Source: Ensifer sp. PDNC004 (lineage in GTDB: Bacteria > Pseudomonadota > Alphaproteobacteria > Rhizobiales > Rhizobiaceae). From it: a stretch of 64,000 nt of DNA. Below, one piece after another: positions 1 through 8,900 of this stretch. The stretch covers positions 682,001-746,000 of the forward strand of contig NZ_CP070352.1 of assembly GCF_016919405.1 (NCBI RefSeq). Direction: 5' to 3'. The position numbers and the translations under genes are program-made. Positions within the stretch are counted from its first letter, which is position 1, and each line of letters starts with the position of its first letter. Below the pieces are notes generated by a model. That model made no database searches, was not told the origin of the DNA, and saw nothing but the letters and a program-made list of their open reading frames with translations.

Positions 1-2
1 AG

Positions 3-692
3 GCCGGCGCCTTCACCGGCGCTCGGGAAAAACGCATCGGCAAGATCGAATATGCCGATGGCGGCACGCTGTTTCTCGACGAGATCGAGTCGATGCCGCT
101 CGCAGCCCAGGTGCGGCTGCTGCGTGTGCTGCAGGAGCGCGTGATCGAGCGCCTCGGCTCGAACGTCGAACTGCCGGTCAATATCTGCGTGGTGGCGGCG
201 ACCAAGGCCGACCTGCACGATGCCGCGCGACGGGGAGAATTCCGCGAAGACCTTGCCTATCGCCTCGACATCGCCCGGGTCGAACTGCCGCCGCTCGCGC
301 GTCGCAAGGGCGATGTCGGCCTCCTGTTCCAGCATTTCCTTGGCCTTGCCGCCAAGCGCCAGGGACGCACGCCGCCACCGGTCGGCGCCGAGCATCTCGC
401 CGACCTTAACGCCCGGCCCTGGCCCGGCAACGTGCGTGAGCTGCGCAATGTCGCGGAACGCTTCGTGCTCGGGCTCGAAGAGCGCCCGGACACCGAAGCC
501 GCGACGGCAGGCGGCGAGACTCTGGAAGCACAGATGGATCGGCTGGAGCGGACCATCCTCATCAACAGTCTCGCCAGGCATGAAGGCCGCGTGGGTGCAA
601 CCGCCGACGCGCTCGGGATCTCCCGCAAAACGCTCTATCTGAAGATGCGCAAGTTCGACATCGATGCCCGGGCCGATGGCGACGAGGGGTGA
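3..692 (+). CDS. Sigma-54-dependent response regulator, C-terminal part (DctD/NtrC type)
   Basis: Only the last 229 residues are in the window; the reading frame is open from base 3. The first codons spell the GAFTGA loop with which AAA+ activators contact sigma-54. They are followed by a Walker B-like segment (GGTLFLDEI), the FREDLAYRL segment, the WPGNVREL sensor II motif and a C-terminal Fis-type helix-turn-helix (about 30 residues before the end). The receiver domain and any sensor kinase would lie to the left of the window. The gene stops immediately before a near-perfect sigma-54 promoter (785-800), so it is very probably the activator of the ABC importer operon that follows. In Salmonella the DctD-like PgtA works beside a binding-protein-like PgtC; a similar arrangement is an inference here. 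Confidence 0.93.
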   Translation, partial: AGAFTGAREKRIGKIEYADGGTLFLDEIESMPLAAQVRLLRVLQERVIERLGSNVELPVNICVVAATKADLHDAARRGEFREDLAYRLDIARVELPPLARRKGDVGLLFQHFLGLAAKRQGRTPPPVGAEHLADLNARPWPGNVRELRNVAERFVLGLEERPDTEAATAGGETLEAQMDRLERTILINSLARHEGRVGATADALGISRKTLYLKMRKFDIDARADGDEG

Positions 693-734
693 TGTTACCC
701 TTTTGACCCCGCCTCACCGGCCCCGATGTTACCT
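691..734 (+). promoter_or_regulatory. Two direct repeats, probable upstream activator sites
   Basis: GATGTTACC occurs at 691-699 and again at 725-733, 34 bases (about three helical turns) apart. The first copy sits in the partial dyad GGGT..ACCC and overlaps the stop codon of the regulator gene. Placement 60-100 bases upstream of the sigma-54 promoter is right for an enhancer bound by the neighbouring DctD-like activator. The repeat is seen directly; binding is inferred. Confidence 0.55.
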
Positions 735-784
735 TTCTTACCCATTCTCAGCTGAAATCGCCCGGTTTTCCGGGTTTTTCGATC

Positions 785-800
785 TGGCACGGGCCTTGCT
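785..800 (+). promoter_or_regulatory. Sigma-54 (-24/-12) promoter
   Basis: TGGCACG-GGCC-TTGCT matches the sigma-54 consensus TGGCACG-N4-TTGCW at every defined base. It lies about 50 bases upstream of the binding-protein start codon and just after the gene for a sigma-54 activator. Confidence 0.9.
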
Positions 801-850
801 CTCAAGAGGACAGCCGCCAAGCATTGGCGGTCTATTGGGAGGAGATACCT

Positions 851-2170
851 ATGTTGAAAACCATCGCAGCAGCGATGCTGATGTCGGCTGCCTTCATCGT
901 GACGGCCCACGCGCAAGACGGCGGCAAGGTGACGATCGTCACCTCGTTCTCCAAGGACGTGACCGACCCGTTCAAGGCCGGCTTCGAGGCCGCCAACCCC
1001 GGCTTCACCCTCGACGTCCAGAACAAGAGCACCAGCTCGGGCGTCAAGTACATCGACGAGACCAAGGTCAACAACCAGGTCGACCTGTTCTGGGCATCGG
1101 CCCCTGACGCCTTCGACAGCCTGAAGAGCAGGCAATTGCTCGCCAAGTTCACCCCGTCGGTGACGGGCCTGCCGGAAAAGGTCGGCTCCTATCCGGTCAA
1201 CGATCCTGATGGTTTCTACTTCGGCTTTGCCGCATCGGGCTACGGCATCATGTCGAATGACCGCTACTTGGAAGCCAACAATCTGCCGAAGCCGGCCGAG
1301 TGGGGCGATCTCGCCAAGCCGGAATATTTCGACCACGTCGCCATCGCCGCCCCGTCGCGTTCCGGAACCACACACCTGACGATCGAGACGATCCTGCAGG
1401 GCGAAGGCTGGGACAAGGGCTGGGGTACGCTGAAAGGCATCGGCGGCAACCTCCAGCAGGTGACCGAACGCTCCTTCGGTGTTCCGGATGCGGTCAACTC
1501 CGGCCAGACCGGCATCGGCATCGTCATCGACTTCTTCGCCTTCTCGGCCCAGGCGAGCGGCTTCCCGGTCAGCTTCGCCTATCCGTCGGTGACGACGGTC
1601 GTTCCGGCCAATATCGGCATCGTCGCCAATGCGCCGAACCAGGCCGGTGCCGAGGCCTTCGTCAACTACATCCTGTCGGAGAAGGGCCAGGAAGTCCTGC
1701 TCGAGCCGGCCATCCGTCGCCTGCCGATCAACCCGGCGCTCTACGCCAAGGCGCCCGAAGGCTTCCCGAACCCCTTCAAGGATCCGCGCTTCCAGTCGAT
1801 GATCACCTTTGACAGCGACGTTTCGAAGCAGCGCACGGATGTTGTCGACACGCTGTTCGACCAGCTGATTTCCTTCCAGCTCGAAAACCTCAAGGGCGCC
1901 ACTCAGGCGATCCATGCGGCCGAAAAGGCGCTTGCCGCCAACGAGCAGCCGGCCACCCGCGCACTTCTCGATGAAGCCAAGGCCCTGGTTGCCGCCATGC
2001 CGATCACGGCGGACGAGGCGGCGAGCAAGGAGACCCGCGACGCCTTTACCGGCGGCGAGGACAAGACCGCGCGCCAGGCGGAACTGGAACAGAAGTGGGC
2101 CGCCTTCGCGACGGAGAAGTATGCCGCCGCCAAGGCTAAGGCTGACGAAGCCCTGAACCTCGTCGACTAA
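851..2170 (+). CDS. ABC transporter periplasmic substrate-binding protein (family 1)
   Basis: A 439-residue periplasmic binding protein with a clear signal peptide (about residues 1-21, ending AHA). The start is ATG 851, preceded by GGGAGGAG; a TTG 27 bases upstream gives a poorer N-terminus. The mature part begins with the strand common to Fe3+/polyamine/phosphonate-type binding proteins (VTIVTSFS) and has the typical IGIVIDFFAF and SEKGQEVLLEP segments. The C-terminal 80 residues or so are Ala/Lys/Glu-rich and probably helical, an extension beyond the usual fold. It is the first gene of the sigma-54-driven operon. Substrate is not determined: the PgtC resemblance and the operon's histidine phosphatase hint at a phosphorylated three-carbon compound, but ferric iron or aminoethylphosphonate are alternatives. 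Confidence 0.85.
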   Translation: MLKTIAAAMLMSAAFIVTAHAQDGGKVTIVTSFSKDVTDPFKAGFEAANPGFTLDVQNKSTSSGVKYIDETKVNNQVDLFWASAPDAFDSLKSRQLLAKFTPSVTGLPEKVGSYPVNDPDGFYFGFAASGYGIMSNDRYLEANNLPKPAEWGDLAKPEYFDHVAIAAPSRSGTTHLTIETILQGEGWDKGWGTLKGIGGNLQQVTERSFGVPDAVNSGQTGIGIVIDFFAFSAQASGFPVSFAYPSVTTVVPANIGIVANAPNQAGAEAFVNYILSEKGQEVLLEPAIRRLPINPALYAKAPEGFPNPFKDPRFQSMITFDSDVSKQRTDVVDTLFDQLISFQLENLKGATQAIHAAEKALAANEQPATRALLDEAKALVAAMPITADEAASKETRDAFTGGEDKTARQAELEQKWAAFATEKYAAAKAKADEALNLVD

Positions 2171-2181
2171 GCGACGACAGC

Positions 2182-2209
2182 GACCGCCTGCCCATCCCGG
2201 CGGGCGGTC
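2182..2209 (+). other. Stem-loop between binding-protein and permease genes
   Basis: GACCGCCTGCC pairs with GGCGGGCGGTC (11 bp, one G-T pair) around a six-base loop, 12 bases after the binding-protein stop. There is no T-run, so it is more likely an mRNA-stabilising or attenuating hairpin that keeps binding-protein levels above permease levels than a full terminator. Confidence 0.6.
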
Positions 2210-2292
2210 AAGCTCCCGCAAACATTCAAGCTTCGCCGACCCTGGCGCGCCTTTCGCGCCGGGCTGGCCGAACTCACTCCGGAGTCTGCCCC

Positions 2293-4002
2293 ATGGCGCT
2301 CGTCGCTTCCGTTCCCATCCGGCCCGCCGCGGCCAAACCTGGCCAGATCCTCGCGGTCTCGGTGATCGCCCTGTTTCTGGCGATCTTCCTGGTCATCCCC
2401 GCCGGCACGGTCATCTACACCGCCTTCACCGAGAAGGGCACCGGTGCGCTGACCATCGTCAACTTCATCGACTTCTTCAACACCGACCTCTTCCGCCGGT
2501 CCTTCTTCAACTCCGTCTATGTGTCCGGCATGTCGGTCGTCTGGGCGAGCGCCATTGCGCTTCCGCTCGCGGTGCTCACCACCCGCTTCGATTTCCGCGG
2601 TTCGCTCATCATTCAGACGCTCGGCTTCGTGCCCCTGATCATGCCGCCCTTCGTCGGCGCGGTGGCGATGCAGCTTCTCTTCGGTCGCAACGGCACGGTG
2701 AACCTGCTCTTGAACGACTGGTTCGGCATCCGCATCCCGTTCATGGAGGGGCTGAACGGCGTCATCTTCGTGCAGTCACTGCACTACTTCCCCTTCATCC
2801 TGATCAACCTGTCGACCAGCCTGCGCAACATCGACCGGTCGATGGAAGAGGCCGCCCAGAACCTCGGCTCCTCCGGCTTCCGGCTCTTCCGCCGCATCGT
2901 CTTTCCGCTCGCCATGCCCGGCTATCTCGCCGGCGCGTCGCTTGTCTTCGTCAAGGTCTTCGACGACCTGGCGACGCCGCTGCTCCTCAACGTCAAGGAC
3001 ATGCTGGCGCCGCAGGCCTATCTGCGCGTCACCTCGGTCGGCCTCACCGATCCGATGGGCTACGTCATCTCGGTGATCCTGATTGCTGTCTCGATCTTCG
3101 CCATGTGGCTTTCGGCGGTCGCCATGCGCGGCAAGGACTATTCGACGGTGCAGCGCGGCGGTGGCGGCCTTTCCAGGCGCAAGCTCAGCCGCGGCGAGAG
3201 CGTCATCGCCTATGGCGTCGTCGCGCTGATCCTGCTCTTGGTGTTGTCGCCGCATATCGGCCTGTTGCTGCTCTCCTTCGCGACCGTCTGGTCGTTCAGC
3301 CCGCTGCCCGATGCCTACACCGTCGCCCATTACGGCCGGGTCTTCGGCGAAAGCTCGCTCTACATCAAGAACACGCTGATCTACGCCAGCCTTGCCGGCC
3401 TGATCGACGTGGTCATCGGCGGCGCCATCGCCTATCTCGTGCTGCGCACCAAGGTCATCGGCCGTCGCTGGCTCGACTGGGCGGCAACTGCCGCGCTTGC
3501 CATCCCCGGCGTCGTGCTTGGCATCGGCTATCTCAGAACCTTCTACGGCATCACGCTGCCCGACGGCACGCCGCTCGCGACGCTCTGGGTCATGGTGGTT
3601 CTAGCGCTTGCCATCCGCCGCCTGCCCTATGCGCTTCGTGCCTGCTACGCTGCCCTGCAGCAGGTATCGGAATCGCTTGAAGAAGCGGCTGAAAACCTCG
3701 GCGCCACCAAGCAGCGGACCATCCGCCGCATCGTCCTGCCGCTGATGACCGGGGGGCTGCTTGCCGGTTTCGTCACCAGCTTCTCGACCGCAGCGGTCGA
3801 ACTGTCGGCAACGCTGATGCTGATCCAGAGCAATTCGGACGCGCCGATCGCCTACGGGCTCTACGTCTTCATGCAATCGCCGGCCGGTCGCGGACCGGGT
3901 GCAGCCCTCGGCGTCATCGCCGTGATCATGGTCGCGCTCTGCACGCTTCTGTCCCACTACGTCATCGAGCGTCGCCAGAAGGCGCTGGGTACGGCCAAGT
4001 AA
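2293..4002 (+). CDS. ABC transporter permease, two fused permease modules (FbpB-like)
   Basis: A 569-residue inner-membrane protein with about 12 predicted transmembrane helices arranged as two homologous halves. Each half carries an EAA loop that docks the ATPase: MEEAAQNLGSSG in the first and LEEAAENLGAT in the second. This duplicated layout is typical of iron, thiamine and 2-aminoethylphosphonate importers, where one polypeptide forms the whole channel. It follows the binding protein by 122 bases that contain a hairpin and precedes the ATPase by 16 bases. Start ATG 2293 has GGAG upstream. Substrate is not evident from sequence. Confidence 0.88.
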   Translation: MALVASVPIRPAAAKPGQILAVSVIALFLAIFLVIPAGTVIYTAFTEKGTGALTIVNFIDFFNTDLFRRSFFNSVYVSGMSVVWASAIALPLAVLTTRFDFRGSLIIQTLGFVPLIMPPFVGAVAMQLLFGRNGTVNLLLNDWFGIRIPFMEGLNGVIFVQSLHYFPFILINLSTSLRNIDRSMEEAAQNLGSSGFRLFRRIVFPLAMPGYLAGASLVFVKVFDDLATPLLLNVKDMLAPQAYLRVTSVGLTDPMGYVISVILIAVSIFAMWLSAVAMRGKDYSTVQRGGGGLSRRKLSRGESVIAYGVVALILLLVLSPHIGLLLLSFATVWSFSPLPDAYTVAHYGRVFGESSLYIKNTLIYASLAGLIDVVIGGAIAYLVLRTKVIGRRWLDWAATAALAIPGVVLGIGYLRTFYGITLPDGTPLATLWVMVVLALAIRRLPYALRACYAALQQVSESLEEAAENLGATKQRTIRRIVLPLMTGGLLAGFVTSFSTAAVELSATLMLIQSNSDAPIAYGLYVFMQSPAGRGPGAALGVIAVIMVALCTLLSHYVIERRQKALGTAK

Positions 4003-4018
4003 TTCGGGAGGAAAAACA

Positions 4019-5119
4019 ATGACAGTGAACATCAACAGCGCTGCACTCGCCGCCGGCCCCGCCAAGGCGATCAGCATCAGCGACGTCAATCTCTACTACG
4101 GCGCGCTTCACGTGCTGAAAGACATCAACCTTGAAATCCGGCCGGGCGAGTTCTTCGCCTTTCTCGGCCCATCGGGCTGCGGCAAGACCACGCTTTTGCG
4201 CCTGATCGCCGGCTTCAACAATGCCCGCCAGGGCAAGGTCGTGATCGGCGGACAGGACGTGCTCGACATGCCCGCGTGGAAGCGCGACATCGGCATGGTC
4301 TTCCAGTCCTATGCGCTCTGGCCGCACATGACGGTCGCCGCCAACGTCGCCTTCGGCCTCGAAGAGCGTCGGCTGCCGCGCGCGGAGATCGAAAGTCGCG
4401 TCCAGAAGGCGTTGGACCTCGTCGGCCTCAAGCACCTTGCCGACCGACGCCCGTCGCAGCTTTCGGGTGGTCAGCAGCAACGCGTGGCGCTCGCCCGCAC
4501 CATCGCCATCGAGCCGAAGGTGCTGTTGCTCGACGAGCCGCTGTCCAACCTCGACGCCAAGATGCGTGTCGAGGTTAGGCGTGAACTGCGCGAGTTGCAG
4601 CAGCGGCTGCAGCTGACGACGATCTTCGTCACCCACGACCAGGAAGAGGCCAACACCGTCTGCGACCGCATCGCCGTCTTCAACGAGGGCAGTATCCAGC
4701 AGGTGGGAACGCCGATGGGGCTTTATGAAAAGCCGGCCAACCTGTTCGTCGCCAACTTCCTCGGCACGGCCAACATCCTCGACGGCAAGGTGGCCGGCAG
4801 CGGCGCTGCCAGGAGCTTCGAGGTCGTGGGCGGCGGCTCCATCCCGATCCCGGCCGGCACCGACGTGCCCGCCGGCGCCAAACTCGTCTTCCGGCCGCAA
4901 TATGCGACGATCGGCAGCCTCGAGCCCGGCGCCGTCGCGCTCGAAGGCATCATCGCGCATCGCGAATTCCTGGGCGCGACCGTGCGTTATGGCGTGAGGA
5001 TCGGGGCTGCGACGGTGCTGATCGACGCGCCGTTCCATTCCGGCGACGCGCTTCTCGAACCCGGTGCGGCGACGACGCTCGGCCTCAAGCCGTCGTCGGC
5101 GCAATGGCTCGCCCATTAG
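4019..5119 (+). CDS. ABC transporter ATP-binding protein
   Basis: A 366-residue cytoplasmic ATPase. Walker A (GPSGCGKTT, about residue 50), the signature LSGGQQQRVALAR, Walker B (VLLLDEPLSNLDAK) and the H-loop histidine (FVTHDQEEA) are all intact. The C-terminal 120 residues or so form a TOBE-type regulatory domain, as in PotA/FbpC-like subunits. Shine-Dalgarno GGGAGG lies just before ATG 4019. It completes the importer with the two preceding genes; the strong hairpin at 5130-5160 follows its stop codon. Confidence 0.92.
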   Translation: MTVNINSAALAAGPAKAISISDVNLYYGALHVLKDINLEIRPGEFFAFLGPSGCGKTTLLRLIAGFNNARQGKVVIGGQDVLDMPAWKRDIGMVFQSYALWPHMTVAANVAFGLEERRLPRAEIESRVQKALDLVGLKHLADRRPSQLSGGQQQRVALARTIAIEPKVLLLDEPLSNLDAKMRVEVRRELRELQQRLQLTTIFVTHDQEEANTVCDRIAVFNEGSIQQVGTPMGLYEKPANLFVANFLGTANILDGKVAGSGAARSFEVVGGGSIPIPAGTDVPAGAKLVFRPQYATIGSLEPGAVALEGIIAHREFLGATVRYGVRIGAATVLIDAPFHSGDALLEPGAATTLGLKPSSAQWLAH

Positions 5120-5129
5120 AGCATACGAT

Positions 5130-5160
5130 GCGCGTCCGCCGGTCTGACCGGCGGACGCGC
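5130..5160 (+). terminator. Perfect 14-bp hairpin after the ABC operon
   Basis: GCGCGTCCGCCGGT and its exact complement flank a CTG loop, 11 bases after the ATPase stop. The following bases are C-rich without a T-run, so it may act as a partial terminator or attenuator that lowers expression of the phosphatase gene starting at 5209. Confidence 0.6.
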
Positions 5161-5208
5161 CCCTCATCCATTCAAGCATCGCGAGATCGCTGCTTTCTTG
5201 AGTTCCGC

Positions 5209-5871
5209 ATGAAAAAAGATCTTCCAAGCCTCATCCTCATCCGCCACGGCGAAACCCAATGGAACGTCGCCGGCCGCCTGCAGGGCCGCAAGGACACGCC
5301 GCTGACGACCAATGGCGTGCGCCAGGCGCTCGCCGTCGGCCTGCGCCTTGCCGAACGGATCGCCGAGGAGGACAAGAACCTGACCTTCTGGGTGAGCCCG
5401 CTCGGCCGCGCCCGCCAGACCGCATCGATCCTCGCCGACACCTGGTCGATCCCCTTCGATCGTTTTGCCGAGGCGGCCGCCCTCGCAGAACGCTCCTATG
5501 GCGCGTGGGAGGGGCTCGCCCATGACGAGATCGAGCGCGATCTTGTGGACCAGTACGAGGCGCACAGCGCCGACCCGTTCGACTATTCGATGCCGGGAGG
5601 CGAAAGCCGGACAGCGCTTGCAGCGCGCCTCGAAGCCTGGATCGACACGCTCGACCGCGGCCGGCGCCATGTCGTGGTTACCCATAGCGGCTGCCTCAGG
5701 GCGCTGCGCGGCATCTACACCGCCGCCTCGCGCGACGAGATTCTTGCCTATCGCGAACCGCAGACGGCCTCGTTCCTTCTGACAGCAGGCCGCGAGACCA
5801 TGCTCGACGTGCCTCTCAACATCCTGCGCGCCCTTGGCTGCGATGGCGCCGGAAGGACCGTCTGGATCTGA
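5209..5871 (+). CDS. Histidine phosphatase (phosphoglycerate mutase-like) family protein
   Basis: A 220-residue cytoplasmic protein with the RHGE motif (catalytic His 13) near the N-terminus and the second catalytic histidine in VVVTHSGCLRAL, the hallmarks of the cofactor-dependent phosphoglycerate mutase/acid phosphatase superfamily. Start ATG 5209 gives the canonical short N-terminus; a longer frame from 5104 would overlap the ATPase gene. It lies on the same strand as the importer operon, separated by a hairpin, and may dephosphorylate the imported compound or work independently. The family is broad (cobalamin phosphatases, sugar phosphatases), so the substrate is open. Confidence 0.83.
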   Translation: MKKDLPSLILIRHGETQWNVAGRLQGRKDTPLTTNGVRQALAVGLRLAERIAEEDKNLTFWVSPLGRARQTASILADTWSIPFDRFAEAAALAERSYGAWEGLAHDEIERDLVDQYEAHSADPFDYSMPGGESRTALAARLEAWIDTLDRGRRHVVVTHSGCLRALRGIYTAASRDEILAYREPQTASFLLTAGRETMLDVPLNILRALGCDGAGRTVWI

Positions 5872-5901
5872 TCGACCAGGCTGCCGCAACCAGCCACAAG
5901 A

Positions 5902-5932
5902 AACGCCGCGCATGGAAGCCATGCGCGGCGTT
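5902..5932. terminator. Bidirectional terminator between convergent genes
   Basis: AACGCCGCGCATGG, loop AAG, then the exact complement form a 14-bp hairpin placed between the phosphatase stop (5871) and the autotransporter stop (5959) on the other strand. Confidence 0.8.
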
Positions 5933-5958
5933 CGATATTCAGAGGGATTGCCGCCCCC

Positions 5959-8900
5959 TTAGAAGCTCACCTTCAGCTTGGCGTTGACGCCGTGGTCGGA
6001 AACGCCGGAGGCGATCTGGCCGGTGTAGTTGACGCCAAAGGTCGCGGTCGGAGCGATCTTGACGTCGATACCGGCTTCGACGAGTGCGGCATCCCGGGCG
6101 ATCGGCGCGCCGCCGACCGTAAAGCCCTGACCGCCGGCAAAGGCGAGCGTCGAGGTCGGCACGACATCGCCGAATGCATGGCGCCAGCCGACCGTGCCGC
6201 TGAGAACCGCCGCCGTTTCGCCGAAGGACACGTCGGTCGACGTACGCACGCCGATCGTCGTAAAGGTCGTGTCGGTGTTGTCCGAGCGGCCCGAGAGCGC
6301 CGCTGCTCCCCCATTTTCACGGAAACCGTCCGTGTCGAGGTTGAGATAGGCGAGGTTGGCGAAGCCCTCGAAATCGAAGCGACCGGCACTTGCCGCATAG
6401 CTCGCCTCGCCGAAGATCTGGGCGGTGCGGGCATCATAGGCTGCCGACAGGCTATCGTCGAAACCGCCGAAGGCTACGCTGCGGTTCGTTTCCATGCGGT
6501 GCCAGCTATAGGTCGCACCCGCCGTCAGCGACAGCGCGCCAAGCCCGGTCCCGGCATAGGCGCCGATATGGTAGTTGTCGCTGTCTCCCGAGGAACGACG
6601 ATCGACCACGTCGAAGGTCGAGCGGCTGTAGCCGCCAAAGAGGCCGGCGCGCCAGTTGTCACCGACAAGACCGTCCGCGCCCATGAGGAAACCACCGACA
6701 TTGCGCTGGAAGCCCGCCGCATTGCCGTTGCTGTCCGTATCGCCCCAGGTGCCGAAGGCCTGGCTCCAGAAGGCGAAGCGCGCAGTATCGGCCGCAACGC
6801 TTTCGATGCCGCCTTCGCCATAGGCGAGCACCGGCGTCGCCTTGGTGCTGTCATCGCCGAAGGCCGCACGGATGCGGTTGGTGGCTGCCGCGTTCAGAAG
6901 CAGACCGTCCTGCAGCAGCATGCCCTTGGTCGAGGCATGGATCTCGCCCGAGAGCTGGCCGAAGGCAAAACGCGCCTGTGCGCGGTCGAGGTTGGTGAGC
7001 GCCGAATAGGCGGCATTGGAGAAGCCGAGGCTTTCGGCCGCGATCGCCGTTGCCCGCTGGTTGGCGGTCTCGGTGACATCTGCGAAGCGGATATCGTTGC
7101 GGCTGAGCGTCAGCGTCACGCTGTTGGCGTCATAGCCGAGCGTAGGGTCGAGGAAGACGAGGCTCGATGCGACGTCGGCAAAGGTACCGGTCACGCCGCC
7201 GGCCGCCGTCAGGATCGTGTAGCTGGTTTGCGGCGCATAGCTGCCATTGGCCGCAAGCGCCAGGACCGAGCCGCCGTTGAGCGTCGCCTTGCCTGACGCG
7301 ATGATCTTGTCGCTTTCACCCTTGTCGTTGGCTTCGACCTGATAGGTGGAGCCCGCCGCGAAACTGATATCACCGGTAACGTTGAGCGTACCGACCGAAT
7401 TGCCGGGCGCGATCACGCCGCCCTCGGCAATCGTGATGCTGCCGAACGTACCGATGCCGCCGATGGCGCCCTCCTTTTCGATGGTGAGCCCCGAAGACGA
7501 GGCGATCGACCCTTGCACCGAGAGCAGGCCGGACTTGACCACGGTCGCGCCGGTATAGGTGTTCTGGCCGTTGAGCACGAGCGCGCCGGCGCCGAGCTTG
7601 GTGAGACCGCCGCTGCCGCTGATCGCCTTGTTGACGGCAACGACGTTGGCAGCGTCCGCCACGTCGAGCGAACCGCCGCCCGCTTCGAGCACGATATCGC
7701 GGTTGATCTGGTGCATGTCGCGGCCGGCGATCCGGAGCGCACCGCCGTCGAGCCGGAGCTTCGCCGCTGCGCTGCCGAGGGCTGCATCCTCTTCGACCAC
7801 AACGGTACCGCCGTCGGTCACCAGCGTTTCGCCGATAAAGGAGTGATCGTCGATGCAATAGTCGCGGATCGCCTGCTGGAAGCGGGCGTCGGTGCTCCTG
7901 CAATCGAGCAGCGTCTTCTTTTCCTGGTCGGTCAGGCCGGTAAGGATCGGCAGCCCGTTTTCGTCGGCGATCTGGCCGAGATAGACGTCGTTGCGCATGT
8001 TGTTGCGGCTGAGGTTGAACACCCCACCCTTCTCGGCAAAGGTCGACGCTTCGTCATCCCAGACAATGCGGGTCTTTGCCGCCGAGGTCGCCGGATCCGT
8101 GTAGTTCTGCAGCACCGGGCCAATCCAGCGCACCGTGTGCGCAACCGGCTCATGATCCGAAAGCGGCGTCTTCGATCCATCCGGATTGTTGACGTAGCTG
8201 ACGTCTGTGATGACGCCGGAATAGGGATCCTTCGGATCGTCGGCGAGCGTCCACCACTTGCCGAAAGGACGCGACGCCAGGAAGTGGTCGATCTTCACCC
8301 GGTGCCAGCTCGCCCAGGTGTTGGTGGCGTCCTCGCCGTGCGACGGCCAGGTGACGCTGCCGTCGTTCAGAGCATGCGGCGAGAACTGTTCGCGCTCGTT
8401 CGGAAGCTGCAGGATCTGGAACTGCTTCTTCAGGATGTTCATCGTCTGCGGCAAGTTGCCGGCAACCGGATACATCTCGTCGGCAAAGAGGCCTGACGGC
8501 ACCGTCGAGGCGTTGATCGCCGAAGCGCTCTTGCCCTTCCACTCGGCGATATAGGCGTCGAGCTTCTGCTGGTCCTTGGCGTAGTCGCGCAGGAGGCTCA
8601 GATAGAAGCTGTTGCTTGGGCTTTTGACATAGGTCTTCAGCAGCAATTCCTGCTGGCTGACCGAATGCAGGCCGCGTTCCGAGACGTCGCCGGCATTGAA
8701 GTCGCCGGTGAGGATGATCGGCCGCGTCTCGCCCTTGGCCCACTGGTTGATGCCCTTGGCCTCGCTGATGCGCGTCGTCGCCGGGTCGTAATAATTGAGG
8801 TGGGTGGTGCCGACGACCACCTGCGGCTTGCTGACGGTCGGATCGACCACCGTATAGGTCACGATGTCGCCGAGTGTGCTGGCGCCGAAGGTGCCGGGCA

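Noticed and set aside
695..2221. Long open frame antisense to the ABC binding-protein gene (about 500 codons)
   Set aside because: High GC content produces long antisense frames; its product is Arg/Gly/Asp-rich with no recognisable domain, while the forward gene has a signal peptide and conserved motifs.
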